NCBI GenBank assembly: GCA_020086605.1
Contig: JACBWW010000015.1
Span: 21,069,819 to 21,133,818 of the forward strand
Reading direction: 5' to 3'
DNA length: 64,000 bases
Source: Lanius collurio
Taxonomy: Eukaryota; Chordata; Aves; Passeriformes; Laniidae
A program made the position numbers and the translations under genes. Of this stretch, positions 33,546 through 48,200 are shown in pieces (positions within the stretch are counted from its first letter, which is position 1; every line of letters starts with the position of its first letter). The notes beneath the pieces are model-generated. The model searched no databases and was not told where the DNA came from. It saw only the letters and a list, made by a program, of their open reading frames with translations.

Positions 33546-33780
33546 TCAGCAACAACAGTAATGGTCCCAAGAGGGACCCCTGGGGGACACCACTTGTCAC
33601 CAATGTCCACCTGGACCCTGAGCCACTGACCACTCCCTCCAGACGTGATTGTCCCAGCAATTGTTCATCCACCTAACAATCCATCCTTCAAATCTACACC
33701 TCTCCACTTTAGAGGGAAGGATGTTGTGGGGGGCCATGTCAAAGGCCCCCAGAAGTCCAGATATACAATATACAAAACTC
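33546..33780 (-). mobile_element. CR1 LINE fragment, reverse-transcriptase region, degraded
   Basis: Read on the minus strand this encodes hallmark CR1/LINE reverse-transcriptase blocks: a degraded DF..AFD...HNIL segment, then a WIVRW block, then TSGVPQGSLLGPL. They span two frames with damaged residues and stops. Antisense reads on the plus strand include the CCTGGGGGACACCACT block familiar from bird CR1. Only about 230 bp remain and both ends are lost, so it is an inactive fossil. Confidence 0.85.
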
Positions 33781-33790
33781 ACAGTCAATT

Positions 33791-34175
33791 ACTTTCAGAA
33801 ATATTTTTACCAAAGATTTAACAAACCCCACTTCAACAGATATATTCAGACATAAGAAAAACACTTTTTACGTACATTTATGCAAAACTACGTTATAGTA
33901 TGTTTGCTAAAAAAAATGTAATTTAAAAAAATAATAAAATTTTTATTTCACTGCCCAAAATTACAGAGACCTAAATCTGTCAGAAGGGCAATCAGCATTC
34001 CCAGAACCAATAAAAAAGAACCTGTACATAATACTCTTTTGTTAAGGCTTTAAAACACCTACAGAAAATTGTCATAAACAGTTCCCCATTATCATTCTCA
34101 TTGGTCTGACTAAATTCTCTCCCCCAGATACTTTGCTTCATAGCTATTTCCATCCTTGTAAAACTGGCTACTCAT
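33791..34175. other. AT-rich non-coding stretch
   Basis: Nothing recognised. A/T-rich runs only. Confidence 0.6.
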
Positions 34176-34177
34176 AA

Positions 34178-34210
<33 letters not shown>

Positions 34211-34219
34211 TATATATAT
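34176..34219. repeat. Compound AT/AC/AT microsatellite
   Basis: An alternating AT run is followed by an AC run and a second AT run, all in alternating purine-pyrimidine register. The two AT arms can pair with each other around the AC loop. Confidence 0.95.
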
Positions 34220-37200
34220 TTGCATTTAAAGTGGTGTGCTTAGTTTCTGGGCTTAGCTTCATACTGTTTTTGTGTAATTGCATAACCAGCGTTCAGAGTA
34301 GCTGTAAAGTAGCTCTACCTACGTAGATGTACTTATATATTGTATTAAATGATGTTTACACACCATTCTTACTGCCCTGATGTCACAGGAGCCACAGATT
34401 GCAAGAATAACAGAAGGCAGAAGTAGCTGTGCAAGGAACTAATGGAGAAGAGGTGTCCACAGGCACACCTCAAGAAGTTGGGAAACCCCAAAGGAACAAG
34501 CACACCAGAGATCCCTGTGAATCTGAACCAGCAGGAGCCTGCTGGAAATGCCTTCAAAAGCACAAATTCTTCATTCTTTAGAAATACAGCTAAAACAAAA
34601 GGTTTTCAGTAACAGTCACCAATGATCAACATTAAGCAGAAGACAATAAATATATAAACTACCACTTCCACAAAAGTCATATTTCTGGTCTATTTCTGAG
34701 AAAAGCTCACAAAAAATGTACAAGGACAAATGTGGGATGTCCATGCACACACCCATGGGAAACCAGTAATCAGTGGGAGAAATTCCTGACCCAATATGAA
34801 TGCCTATTGAATATTCTGATCGTGAGAAAGTGCCATGAATTCCAGAAATGGAAAAGCACTGTACTGAAATTGTTGCATGCATGCAACTGATTTGTAACAA
34901 TTAAAAAGAAAAAAAACCCCACACAAACTCCTCAGTACTTTGCAACAACAATAATGAAAAAAAAGGAAGGGGAGAGATCAATATTTTCACCAAAAAGAAA
35001 GCTCAATCATTTAATGATTCAGAGACTAAATTAGGATTTATTCATCATAAAATGTCAATGCATTAGATGGAACTCATCTCACCAATTCTTGTTAAAAGGA
35101 GCTGAAAACTCTCACCTATGACCAATGCTTCCAGAACTTGACAGGAGGGTAGAGGGGGAGAGAAGAAAAGCATAAGCACACATTTAATCCCTATCTCCTG
35201 CTAGAGAGGGAGAGTTATAAATTTAGGCCATCACAGAGATGCAGTGGGAAACATTAGAGTTTTAAAAAGATGCTAAAGGTCAATCCATTCAAGAAATTTA
35301 TGGAAAATTTGATAATACTGAGCTACCCCAACCAATCCCTCACATTCAGGCCAAATTTCAATTATTGAGAGACCTTTATGTCAGGGGAAAATAATTCCCA
35401 GCATTGGTAGCATATGCCCTGTCAACATAAATCACAAAAACTGGATATATATGCGTCCATGTGTAGTTCTCAAGTCTGCAGTTAGAAATCTTTGAAAATA
35501 CCATACTCTACTTCCAGAGCTTAAGGAATGTCCTTGATCCTCTTGCTTGACTGCATTAGCTTTATTAGCTCTCTCAATATTAGAACATTTGACAAAATAT
35601 TGTACAATTTTGTTACTCTGCAAAATCTCTGCCATCTCTCTAATGGAATTACGAAAGCTTTCCTTTGGATCCATAAGTAAACTACTTTTCAAACCAGAGA
35701 CATTTAGACTCCCTTGTAATATAATATGGAAAAAGCTTAATGACAAAAACTTTCTTGCTTTCTTGTCCCATTTGTCCCAAGGTCCTGCAGTTTAACCTCA
35801 TGGAGGAACAGGAAAAGATGGAAATAAATTCAGAGGTTTGGCATGTATAACATTTAAATAATGTGCAATAAAATCAAACTTACAGAGGTATTATAGATTC
35901 AAGGTTTTTTTCCTTGATTTATGTTTAATGTGCTTTAACTGAAAGCATTAAAAACACACCCCAGGAAATACACAATACCAGCATGTGACAATGCCTTGAT
36001 TATCACACCTTGGTAAAGAATACATGCTGCACACTCCAGAGGTTTTAGAGAGAGGCAGATTCATTTTCTGCATGAAGGAAAGCATCCTGGGGGCTTCCTC
36101 ATATGCCAAAAAAGCCGACCTGAAGTACCATCCCCACTGTCTTAAAGGGATTTCTAGCAGTGAAGTGGAGGTCTCCTGGCTGCAGTACTGCCTTCTCTGT
36201 AATGTCACCTGGTGATGGAATGTGCAGCAGCAGCAGCCAGGGAGAACAAAAGCTGGAGCCGAAATGACTGACCTTTTGGGGAAGTGTTTGACAAGAGCCA
36301 CTGTGTTACTTAAGGGAAATATTGGTGGTGGTGTGTGTTATGAAAATGTGCAAAGAGCTTCTTCCACAAATGTCAATTTAGAAAGCTGCATCTGTCACAT
36401 TTGAGTCCATTTTCACTCCTGTTTACAGTTGAATTTAACAATTAGCATCAAAGAAAGGAAATGCACCCATCACAAATTTTCTAGCAGAGAGAGGCTGCAT
36501 TAGAGAAAAAAGCACATTCCCACTAAAATAATAATTACAATAACGGAAATACTCAGGACATTACCTATTAAAATCTGAACATATTTGATGCACAGTGAAC
36601 AGCTCTTGAGCTTCACAACACACCCCTTCTCAGCAATGTTTGGAATTTTTGCATAACACCCATAAAAACTCCAATAGTGATGTCCTAAAACATGTGATAC
36701 TGTAAGGTTTCACTTTAAAACTATTAGCTGAAATAATAGATGCAAAAATCCAGAGAAAATTTTTGGAGTTGCATGGTCCAAACTTTAACACTAAATAACA
36801 GAGACAGCAGAAACATACTCAATTACTGCAGACATTGCTTATCATCCCTTACAGGCCAAGGTGCAAAACATTGACTGCTTTGGACAGCTGAAAGCTAAAA
36901 TCCAGTGCAAGTGTATTATACAGCCCAGCTTTGGTTGCATAAAACAAAAAGATACTAAACAACACGAGTAGGTCAGGTTTGAAAACCACAGTGCAGGAGT
37001 AGTTCCTTAAACACGTTAAAATGAAGTTGCAGCAAACTTTCTTGTTCACCAAGAAGCTCAAACATCAGTTTGTCAGCAAAACCTTATCTTTGATGGGATT
37101 TTCCTACTTCATTAAATAATTTTAGTTATGTATGTTTTATTAAAGCAGGCCAGTTCCTACAAACAAATCGAGCCCGGAGGAACAGCGCTGGAGGTGCCCG

Positions 37201-40200
37201 TGAATGTTACAGCCTGCAGGAGAGCAGAGCTCCAGGCTCAGGTTTGCCTGCATTTTCTCAGACTGAAGGCTTCTGAAGTTTGTTCTCAAAATCCTAGTTG
37301 ATAGCCAAAGGTGGATACCAATGTATGAAACATTGTTTCCTTATTGTAATAAGAAATAACATTCTTGATTGTTATTTGTAAAATAGGTCTTCTAATTGGG
37401 AAATATTGGATAATCCAGGTGGTGTTGGTCAAAAGTCTAGTCTTTGGGGTATGAGCTCTGTACTTATGATATGGATATTGGTTATTCTTTTACTACTATT
37501 CCGTAACAAAGTACAGAACATGCATAAAAAATTCTTTATCTACATGAAGAAAATTAAAATTCTATTCCAGCTTGACATGGATAGAGAGCTGCAGTGTTTT
37601 TTCCACTGGAATGATCTGCTGTAGGAGTTGGCCACATGCTTTAAATGTGACTGACATATCTCTGAATTTAATGTGTCATCTGCTGAGTTCAGGATCTGCT
37701 GTCTATCTCTCAATGTGTAAAAAATGAATTGCTTCAAAATGATTTATTACCAGCAAAATAGAATGTGAAAACAACAAAAGAAACAGTGTTGTAAAGGTAT
37801 CCTACATTTAATAGCACTGTTTGATGAGTAAATTATTTCAGAAATATAATCAAACATTCTTACTATGAAACTCTCAGACTTGATAAAGCTCTTGCACAGT
37901 CTGGTATCTGCTTCCTGAGTCATAGAGGGCTAATGTCATTAAGAACATGGACAAATGCAGCATTAAATCCCAGGTTTCCAGTGCTGTTTGTAAATCCACG
38001 TGGAAAACACAGGGCTGTATTTTCAGTACCCATCTGTGGAATTAATCTCTTTGCTTTTATCTTTTGTGCTTTTTTTCCTGTCCTGTGAAATATCTACAGA
38101 GGCATCTTTAATAAAGGATTTTCATTTCTTTTTTTTTTTCTACAAACGGGAGGCTTGCTTTATAAGTCTCATCCGTGTACAAGCTAGCAAAAGCTTCATA
38201 TATAGAACTATTTTCAAAATATCGTGGGTGATCCCTCAAAAATAATTGATTATCCTTCAAAAATGTTAAAAATTCAATAGATTGGTATTAATGCTTAATA
38301 TTTTTCCTTCAGAAAGATTAACATAAATGTTAAAAATCAGTGATGACTGGAGGTAAAAGCTCCAATTAGTTGAGAAGTTAAAGCATAACTATAATTGAAC
38401 ATGAGGACTATTATGCTTACAAGCAGCTTAAAATGAAATACATCACATTGCATATTGAATCACACTCAGCTTTCAAAAGCACAAATCCAGTAAACCTCCA
38501 CAAAGAATTTTTATGTCCTTTAAAAGTGAAGTGTAAATGTTTATCTCCTTCTTTAGACTGCATCCATACCACTGTTATTCACCAGAGCCATTCCTAGGAC
38601 ACGTACAGATGATACTCAGATAAAACTACTTTCCTCTTTTCTTGCAATCTATGTCACCAAAAATACTACCAGTAAGAAAAACAAGTGCTGCACTTGTTTT
38701 AGGTGTCCCTTGGCTGTTAACATAATCCAGTTTGGTTTGCTTTTAATCTGGAGTAAAGTAACTCTTTGCTCACTAGTGGTTAAATGAGTCAAGATTTTAG
38801 CCAGCATTGCTACTGGACCCTCCACCCTCCCCTTCAGAAGCCTTCTGTCCAATAGTTGGGATTATAAATTCTAAGATTATAAAAATGTGGTTGGACCTAT
38901 TAAAAAACCTGAGTTGGACACGAGCAAAGAGTATAAAATGGTTTTGCTTAGGTTTTTTCCTCTTCTAGTAATTATCTGTGTTTACTTTTCACTTTCTTCT
39001 ACTAATTACTAGTGAGGGGGAACACAAACCATTCCTGTGTTTAAGGGTCATTTTGCCTGAAATGGTTTGTTGCTCTTTGGTTTTACAAGAAGCAGAAGTA
39101 GTGAATACAAATGTTAGTGGTAGCTTGCCAAGCCATGGCAGGTTATTTTAAATATTGACAACACCCAGCTTCTTGACAGGAATTAAATACATCCACTGCC
39201 TTTCATGACATTTTTTTCCCTGTTTTTTGAATATTATCACACTATTTTACCTGCAGAGGAAATCTGACATTTTAATGACTATTAATCACAGAAACAAGAC
39301 TGGAAGCAGAAAGGGAAGATCATCTTTCTGAAATATTTATCTCTTTTTTTCAGACGTGTGCAGAAGTTTGTGGGGAGCCACCTGTTTGTTTCTGATCTTC
39401 AGGCAGCTAATAACCCCTGGGGGTAAACAGATACTGCCTAGGCCTCCAGTATTAGTTAAGGCTTCAAAGGGCAATTGGAATCACTTGTGACGCATGACAC
39501 CTAATTATTGTGAAACTTTACTCTAGAAGACTTCAAATACAGGCAATTTTGGAAAGAGAAATGCAAACAAACAGAGAATAACAGACCAGTGCAGTGATTT
39601 GCCAAGAGTTATGCATAAGGTTAATTACAAACTTGACCATTCAATGTTGAACTGAAGGTTGAAATGGTTTGCTGAACCTTAGGTTCTATCTGGAGTAGTC
39701 TGCCCAGTCACACATTACTTGTAACCACCAGATGTGCATCCCATAGCAAGGTTACTTAAAGGTACAGATGATCTACAGCCACATTTCTACATGACACAGA
39801 AGTACTCAGCACAAACAAGGACTAATATTGGACAACATGATTACGACTTGGATGTGATTCCAAAATTAACTTTGGGAATAAGCAGTTCATAACTGTACTG
39901 GTGGTGATTTCCCTTTCACTTTTGTACCTTGAAGGACAAAGGCTGTTCCCAATCTCCCCCTGTTTGAGATTGTAAAGGATTTCCTTATCAGAATGAGAGT
40001 ATCGCATTTTTGATGCTGAATATATTCTCTTAAGGCACAAAGAAGCCTATTGAAATGTTTGATAGAACATGAAACAAACTCATTTGACTTCAGAACATAA
40101 ATCTTAACATTTTATTATATACAGGTCACCATGTTGCTGTGAGAATACAGAGCAGAGATCACTGAAATCTGGTTTGAATTTGTGACCTGTTACTGCTCAC

Positions 40201-41779
40201 TCCTTTTTCCCCACCTGCTTCAGAAAGGCTACAGTTTGGAATCAGAGCTTTCTGTTTCCTGCACCCAGTTTCAGCTGCTGGCAATGGAATCACCATTCTC
40301 AGTGTAAAAGCCTAAGCTTAATATTCAGAGGTAAATTTAATGTGTAAAAACCAGGAAAAGTGAAGTTTGGGAGTGAATTTTACCTTCTTTCATTAAAATG
40401 CAGAGGGACTGGATAAAGCACAGAGGATTTATTTCCAAACACTAAGTTATAACAATATTACACTTTATTAAAACTAAACATTACCCCAAAGTGGTTTGGA
40501 TCTCCAGGGAGCAGTCCAGCACTGCATGCACACAGCAGCAGTAGCTATCCCATGCACACCCCAAGATCCATCACTGCAGAAGTACAGCAAAAAGACTGGC
40601 AGCAGGATCTGTGCCACGTGGGTTAGAGGCTGGGCCTGCACACATCATTGCCAAGTTACTGAAGAATCCACAGACAGCTGTCTGCAGCACTACTGTGCTA
40701 GAACAATTCTTTTATAGCTGAGCTGCCTCCTCAAATACAGGAATTAGATTAAACACAGAATTTGAAAACAAGTTTTTACCTTGAAAAGCATTTTTTTTTC
40801 TTTTCCTGTTCCCTTTTCCTTACCGTTCTCTATAGGTAAGGCTCCAGAGCCTCTGATTATGAGTTCATCACAGTAATTGCAGTTTTGCCATTTCTCTTCT
40901 TTACTGCAATATACCTGGCTCTGAAGTCAAAACCTTTCATTTTGCTCCATTGCTTTTTAACCACTTTAAAAAAAGGAAATTAAAAAATTAAAATTATATT
41001 CATTGCCCTCAGAGGAGACTCTGATGGTCTGGACAGATAAGTTTTTTGCTCACCAGCAAGACTGGACAGCAGGCTATATTATGAGTTCTAATGCACTGAA
41101 GTTTTAAGAGTCTGAAATAACTTCAGTGTTTGTATTTAACTCCTGTCATTAACCAGGTTGTATTTTTGCAGCACTTTTAACTCATGGAAAGCTTGAAAAT
41201 CAATTGACTATCACAAGAAATTGCCAATAATAGATTTTATCAGTTTCAGCATTTAGCAGTAGAGAGCAGTCCCAAATAGATAGATTATTATATATGTGTT
41301 CACCTGCATTAATCTTAGAAAGAATTCTGTGATTTCCATGTCAGATGCAATTTTCTTACAAGACCTCTGACATAAGGGGATATTAAACAATAAAGAAGTT
41401 TATTTCACACAGTTATTTAAGAACAATCTTTGTTAGCTGTAAAAATATAAAGATATACAAAAACAGGGGACAGGAAGACATTCATCTACCTACCCATCTA
41501 TCGGGGTAGAGAGGTAGGTGTTATCCAAAGTGAAATAACAGTCTCTAGAACAGAACAGACAAATTCTGGGATTGCAATTGGATACATGGTGAGTGGTAGA
41601 AAATTATGTCTCCTAATACTCAAAAAAGAGCTAGAATAATTAGAGTTATATATTTTCAAGTCATACAAGTAAATAAATGGGTTTCTCAGCTCTGCTTTGT
41701 GGAAACATTGCCAGCTTAATTATGAATACATTTTTGAGAACAGGAAGATTAAGCAAGCATAAAATTACCTCTTGCATGT
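34220..41779. other. AT-rich non-coding stretch
   Basis: I see no supported gene. Minus-strand frames at 35432-35746 (104 codons) and 35948-36301 (117 codons) have no domain match I recognise. A short imperfect hairpin occurs at about 41484-41521. The segment at about 39380-39620 looks unusually free of low-complexity runs and may be conserved non-coding DNA. Confidence 0.5.
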
Positions 41780-42260
41780 CCCTGCCAGCATGCTCAAGCA
41801 CAGTGCTTTTCCCACCTTCCGTGTCAGGGGAGGTCACTCCAGTTCACTGTGTCAGGGAGCAGCCAGAGCAGCAATGCTCCATGAGCAGGGGAGGAGCCCG
41901 GAGCGGAGGGAATGCCATGCCAGCTTCAGCCAGAGGGAATCCCCTGGGGATGGCGGCCAGGTCCAAACAGAAGTCCAGCTCAGAAGGTGGTGGGGTGGGT
42001 CTGCAGTCAAACAGAAATCCATCCCTCAGGATGAGCGCTGGATCAATGGGGGCACCCACACAACACAGCCCAGGAAAGGAGCAGCAGCCTCAGGCTGAGC
42101 TTAAGGGACGCTCAGGGTGGAGGAGGAGGGGATGGCTGTGGGGAGGCACAGGTGAGGCTGATCAGGGCCATCAAGGCTTATTGGAGCACTCGGGGCTGCA
42201 CTCGGTAGGGTCTGTTTGCCTTCGGAGCACTGCTCTGGCCAGCAGGACCAACTATGAGAC
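41780..42260. other. GC-rich block with low-complexity open frames
   Basis: About 480 bp is G+C-richer than its surroundings, with runs such as GGAGGAGGGGATGG. Frames are open on both strands (the longest, 196 codons, spans 41677-42267 on the plus strand), but their Gly/Ser/Arg/Gln composition follows the base composition. It may be an old repeat or a regulatory patch. CpG is only moderate. Confidence 0.4.
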
Positions 42261-45200
42261 AATGTGATTTGATGTGTTATTTTATTGTGGGGGAGGCTGT
42301 ACATAAACTACAGAATATGTGCACTCCTTTTCTAAAAAAAAGACTTATTTTTCTGCAGAAGCAGAATGAGGAAAATTGCACAGGCTTGATTTTTGCCATG
42401 GTGGCTGCAGATAACTTGTAGGTAGCATTTTGGCAAAGCAAAACGTGTTTTGTTAGAGACACAAAATATGGCACACTACTGTATCTACCCACCCAACAAC
42501 CAAGGCTAGAGATGGAAAAATACATTAACAATGTCATTCCACATTTGGATATAAAATCCTGGAGGTAGTAAGCCATAAGTTACCTTGCTAATATATTTCA
42601 TACAGACCCATAGGGTGATTTTGTATATTATTATATGATATTATTGGAGAAAACCTAAAATTTGAATTAAAAAAAAAATTCTTTCAGCTTCAGCAATGTT
42701 AACCACTCACATTAACCCAGTTACTTTCAACTATTTTTTCAAGGAGGATCAATAAATGCCTGTGTTTTTTTACAGAAGTGTACTGCCTGATTGCTGTATC
42801 TCTTAAATACTCTCACAAATTAATAAGAGATTAAACACATTAAACCGACAAATGAAAACATTTGTGAGGCATTAATCGATAAATGTGAATCACAGTTATA
42901 CTTCAAGATGATATGGTTTTGTATATAATTTAATAGGCATAAGATTTCTAATAAATGCTATAATGTTTAATCATTATAACCGTGCTAGGTGCTGGATTGT
43001 ACAGGCGAAGGCTGGTTTGAATGTGCTGCCATGTTAGACATACTTGCCAGTATTAAACAGACTGTGACTATTATCTGTACATTTGTCTCTCTCTGGGGGA
43101 TTTTTAAGAATTTTTTTAATTAGCTTTTGTTTCCAAGCAGTGCTTTCATTTTTCTTGATAAAGCTTTTGTTTTTCCAGGGTTCTGTTGAACTCAGAGTAG
43201 GTTCTACGTTTTCTCTAGTCATTACAATAAGAATAGGAAGCTTATAATAATATATGAAAACTAGCAATGACAAGTATTTTACAGTGTTTTCAAATCCAGT
43301 TAAGAATAAAATTGTTTAATGGTTACTTTCTTTTCTTGTTTTAATTTTGGCACTATCTTGTAGAAACAGTGTTTCCCATTAGAAAATTCAAATAATAGAA
43401 GCCAATGAAAAATGAATGAGAGGTTGCTCACCATGACAGAGATGTACTCTATGACATATGTGCTAATCTTATCCCAGTTACTCTACTTTTCATGATCAAG
43501 GAAGAAGGCCCTTGTCTGAGAGTTATATTAATTTACTTTTGTTGTGTTTGTCTCTATTTAGGAGTAAATATAACTATGCTAACTTATGAAAAGAGGAACT
43601 ATATTCCATATGCTGCCAAGAAGATATAAATCAAGGCATGGCCAGAATATAGTTTAGGATGATTTCTATCTTCTCTGAACTCTTGAGAGCCTGTTGCGAT
43701 GCTCTGAGCCTTCTGTGCAAACTTTGCAGATTTGGATACCCTTGAGACTCAATGTGCCAGTCTGCACCTCTTTCCTTTGTTCCTTATAGCCAATTTTTCC
43801 AACTGACTCCAAATAGAGCAACAAATTTGGTGACAAAAGTTTTAACCTATTGTTTTGTACCAGCAGAGTTAAGTCAGTGGTTATGAACAAATAAAATTCA
43901 CAGAAAATTAAAGTAACCAAGCAAGAGTCATTTACCTTTAAGGATACTAATAGTGGGTTTACCAAGCAATATTCACTATTATCTTATAAAAAATGATGTT
44001 TTCATCACCTCTCACAGCAGGCTTCCTCATCCTAATTTGCTATAATGATTAAGTCAGCATCAGATTTTAAGAACGAAGATTATCATTATTCACTACAGTA
44101 CTCCAGCAAAGCTTCACTGGGAAGCAATAAAGAACAAAATGTGTTATTTTTTTATGCGTTATTTATGTTTCAAAGATCATTATTTTCCCTTAAATACTTG
44201 AATTAAGTTGCAGACAGTGGTTTTCTGAAAACTGAGTTATGTCCTACAGCAATGCTTCTGAAGAAGTTCATCCTTCCTGGAAATTGAGTTCTGATTTGCC
44301 TGTGAGTTTTTAACAGAGCCTTCTGATATTCTGCAGCTGTAGCTGCTGCTGGATTTTGCATTCTGGCATGGGGATTCTTTCTGTTGCCAGAGAGAATGAT
44401 AAATAGTTGTCTGAGTAGCTCCGAGCACATACTTATTTCCTCTTCAATAAGAACAACAGTCAATATCGTTTAGGCACAGGAAAACATCATTACAACACAA
44501 CAAATCCAAGGAATGCTTTCTTTTTTACTGCTGGTTCTGCCTACTAAATTGTAGCTTTTTCAGAACTTATTTTGTATTGCTGCTGTGCTCCATTCAGCAG
44601 GTATGCTTAGAAAAATTATGGGCCTTCAAATACCCTAACATCATAAACTGAAACTCTTCTAAAGATGTAGGATTCTTTCACTCCAATATGAATCTAATTT
44701 TAGTGACAACAACACAGAATTCATACCAACAGAATTTGAAGCATGCAAGGACCACTATGTGTCTCGGTCAAAAGCTGTTTAAAGTCTTTTACACTGAAAA
44801 AAAGTCAAATTTTTGGAACAGAGAAGTTTTCAAATCTCAGTGCTTTTGATAAATTTCATTACTTTAAACTTTTGTTTGTCTGGGGAAAGAGTTGTAAAGC
44901 GGTAAACCAGCCTGTTTTTACAATTTCAAGATGAAAACCTCTAAGGATAATTTATTAGACATGAACTTTCTTGAGAGAGACTGAAATGAAAAGGAAAAAG
45001 CTTGAGCTTAAAATAAATAATTTGCAATGGCCTAAATGAAACATTTATGTTTTCAGCTTACAGAAATCTGCAACACATTTAATGTCTTCTTTTGTTAATA
45101 TCCCACAGCGAGCTACAGGAAAAAAACCCAAACCTTAACATTTCTTGAAATGTCTGTATCACTAAAGGGGTATTACTTAGAAATGAGTTCACAGACTTGC

Positions 45201-45261
45201 ATCCTATTGGCAAGGATCACTGTGTTTTTAACCACAGCACATTAAATAAAGGTTTCTTGCT

Positions 45262-45279
45262 AATCACTGATCAGTGATT
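45262..45279. repeat. Perfect 18-bp palindrome
   Basis: AATCACTGA is followed directly by its reverse complement TCAGTGATT. It is centred on TGATCA. No function assigned. Confidence 0.6.
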
Positions 45280-48200
45280 TCTATGAAAGATCCCATGGCT
45301 GAAGGGATTAATGAAGCCCAGAACACTATATAGAGTATTCTGGAGCCTGAGGTTATGATGTAGCTTTGTATAATACATCAGCAAGCATGTGTCTGCTCTT
45401 AAATTACCTATTGTGCTAACCAGAAATTCTAAATATCTTCTCAATTAAAATCAAGAAAATTTAATTCTGTGACTATAAAACAAAAATAAAGATCAGCAAC
45501 CAGCTTCAGGCTTTCTATTTTCCTACCATTCTGTGGCGGTAGTCCCTAGACAATGTGTCAGAAGATTTAAGAGCTCATGATCAGCTATATTGTTGATAAA
45601 TTGTTAAAAATAATAATTTTCATCACTGCAACCAACGAACTGTAGGGTATGACTTGTAGTGCAATTGTTTAAAGCTCTGTGGTGCTCAGTACCTTCTTGT
45701 ATGGTGCACAAACATTTCGTTACCTCTATCCACTCAAGAGTAAAGATGAGAATCTATTGCTTTCATTCAGTGCAATATTAATATTTTTTTAAAAAAGAGG
45801 AAAAATTTTAAAATGGTTCTACATCCAGATTAGGGCATAGAATGGAATCGTGAGCAGAAGGAAATTAGACACAAAAAACCTGTGCATGAGAGCCCCCTCT
45901 GCCTTCACAAGAGTCAAACCCACCCCTGGTCTCTGCAATCTGTGTCCCAGATAGCCTTAGATTTAGTGTTCTCTGCCTACAACCCCTCCCCCTAATTTTA
46001 AAGCAGGGCAGCTCTGGCTGGGCTGGGCTGTGCCTGCGTGGCACAGCAGCCTCCTTTTGTGTACTCAGTAAACAGAAAAACACGAGAAAAGTCCAAGATT
46101 TACAAACCTGGCAAAATCTGCTTCCAGGGCTCTGCCTCCTGTGCAGAACTGGGTAATAACTTGGGCCAAGTGAATAATGTATACATTTTCTGTTAATTTG
46201 AAATTTTAAATGAACCCACTCTGGCTGTTGCTGCACCTGTACGGCTGCCACTGGAGCCAGTGCACTCTCAACCAAAGGGAAAAGAAAAAAAGATTAACTC
46301 TGTCTAGTCCTTCTTTTTTTTTTAAGATGAGACAGCCTGAAAACTAAGGTGCTTTTCACAGCATCATCATGTGCCTTGTACACTAAAAATTTCCCATATT
46401 GTTCCTGGTCATTGATAATCCATTTTCAGAATGGTGTTACACCACTGCCACTTCCATCTGGTATTTAGCAGTTTGTAACAATATCAGCCACGGAGTATCT
46501 AATTAGCAGCTAAACATGCATTCTCACACAGATGCTTTTTAAAACAATAACAAAAGAAAACAAAAGAAATGGAAGAAAGGATCACATGCCTGATTTACAG
46601 TTGCATTTAAAAAACTTTTATTGGTAAGCTGACTAACATAAGCTCCATTTTGAGAGTCAGCATTCCTACAGTTTGGGATCTAAGGGAAGATGGCACTCTC
46701 TAGCTATAAGTCATTACAGAGCAGCTGAGAAACAGAGCCCTTCAGCAGGGGTGCGGGAAGTGACTTCTGAGCATCTGGGAGCCTACAGGCTGCACACTGC
46801 CAAAACAACACTCCTTTGTCAGGACACATTCATCTTCCCATTTCCCATTCCCCTGCACAGCCAAGCAGTTTCCTGGACGCTGTACCAAGAGATGCAAGCA
46901 GCACAGTCGAAGCACTGTGTCACATGTACTGCTTGTTTTCTCTCTCAGAAGGCCACCAGAGCCCTGAGGACACTGAGAGGGTGATGAAACCCATCCCCAG
47001 CTCTCCAGGCATCAGGCACCCCTGTCCCCTTATGCAAGCGGTAGCTGGGAAGTGGGAAACACCCCATTTCTTCACAAGTGCACTGCACTGCTGGCTGAAG
47101 GCCAGGCACATCTCAGCAGGGCAGGTGTTTCGTTTTTAGGTCAAATCTTCCTAGGCTTTTTTTTGTTTTCTTTTGGAAAGCTCTCCTGCATGCATATCTA
47201 GTGCAGCATTTCAAAAGGAGTCTGTTAGAAGAAAATATGCTCTTGACATGAAGCAAACTTTACAGTACCCTTTGATATGTCAAAATATATCAGTGAATAT
47301 CAATGATATTCTCCAAAACAGCATGCTTTTAATACTTGAAGTTCTTGGCAGAAGTATGCCAAAGTTGCTATTAACAACTTCCTAAAAAATAAAAAATAAA
47401 ATAATTAAAAGAAGGAGTTTTGCAGATATATTTTCATGTCTGTCAAGTTTCCTGGCAAATTATCTGTGTTTGTGAATTTTTAGGATACTGAAAATAAAAT
47501 GTACTCAGAAAATCTAAATCAGTAATTCACATAAAACACAAGACAGTTATGTCCTTTTAGGACATAGGGGGGAAAAAGTCTTATTTAATTTCTCCTCCCA
47601 GTGAGACCTGGATTGGTTGGGAAGATGAGCTAGTACAGAGATGCTGAATTATCTCAACATTCAGTCCAGGCAGATTGCCATGATTTGATGAGTCTCTCTT
47701 AGAGACCTTCTCTGTAAAAAAATGATGTCATGTTATCCACTATTCAGTGCCAGGATTTGTATTAACATTGATTTACTCTTGAGGTTGGACAAAGTCCTCC
47801 CAGGTATTGAGTTCCTCATGATGACTTTCTTGAGGGTTTATTACTTGTTGCTTGACTAGTTGCCACCACAGGATCCCTCATTTGATCATTTTATTTTTTA
47901 TTAAATGGTTGACAAGGTCAAAAGCACAAAAATGTCACCCTTTTCACCTACTTCCTCTTCAACCACAGTGGTCAATATCCTCTGTCGAAAGTCAGTGGTG
48001 GCACTGACAAGTCAACTGAAATATTTGAGATATGTCAGACAACACCTACTTAGTTGAAGATGAAAAGGAGGCTATGCTTCTCAGATTTCTGATGATTTTT
48101 TTTTTCTTACTAATGAGTACATTTACACTGGAAAGATTAATGGGTTATGTTTTGACATGTAATGGAAAGAACTTTCACTTTACGAATGTATGGAGCTCGT

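Noticed and set aside
35432..35746. 104-codon minus-strand frame with a DPKESFRNSIREM-type stretch
   Set aside because: The stretch resembles a motif of the plant OVATE family, which makes no sense in a bird. There are no supporting splice partners, so it is judged coincidental.
41484..41521. Imperfect hairpin that might be a microRNA precursor
   Set aside because: The stem is too short and mismatched for a typical 60-80 nt precursor.
41677..42267. 196-codon plus-strand open frame
   Set aside because: Mostly low-complexity Gly/Ser/Arg/Gln from a GC-rich block. Other frames are open too and there is no domain.
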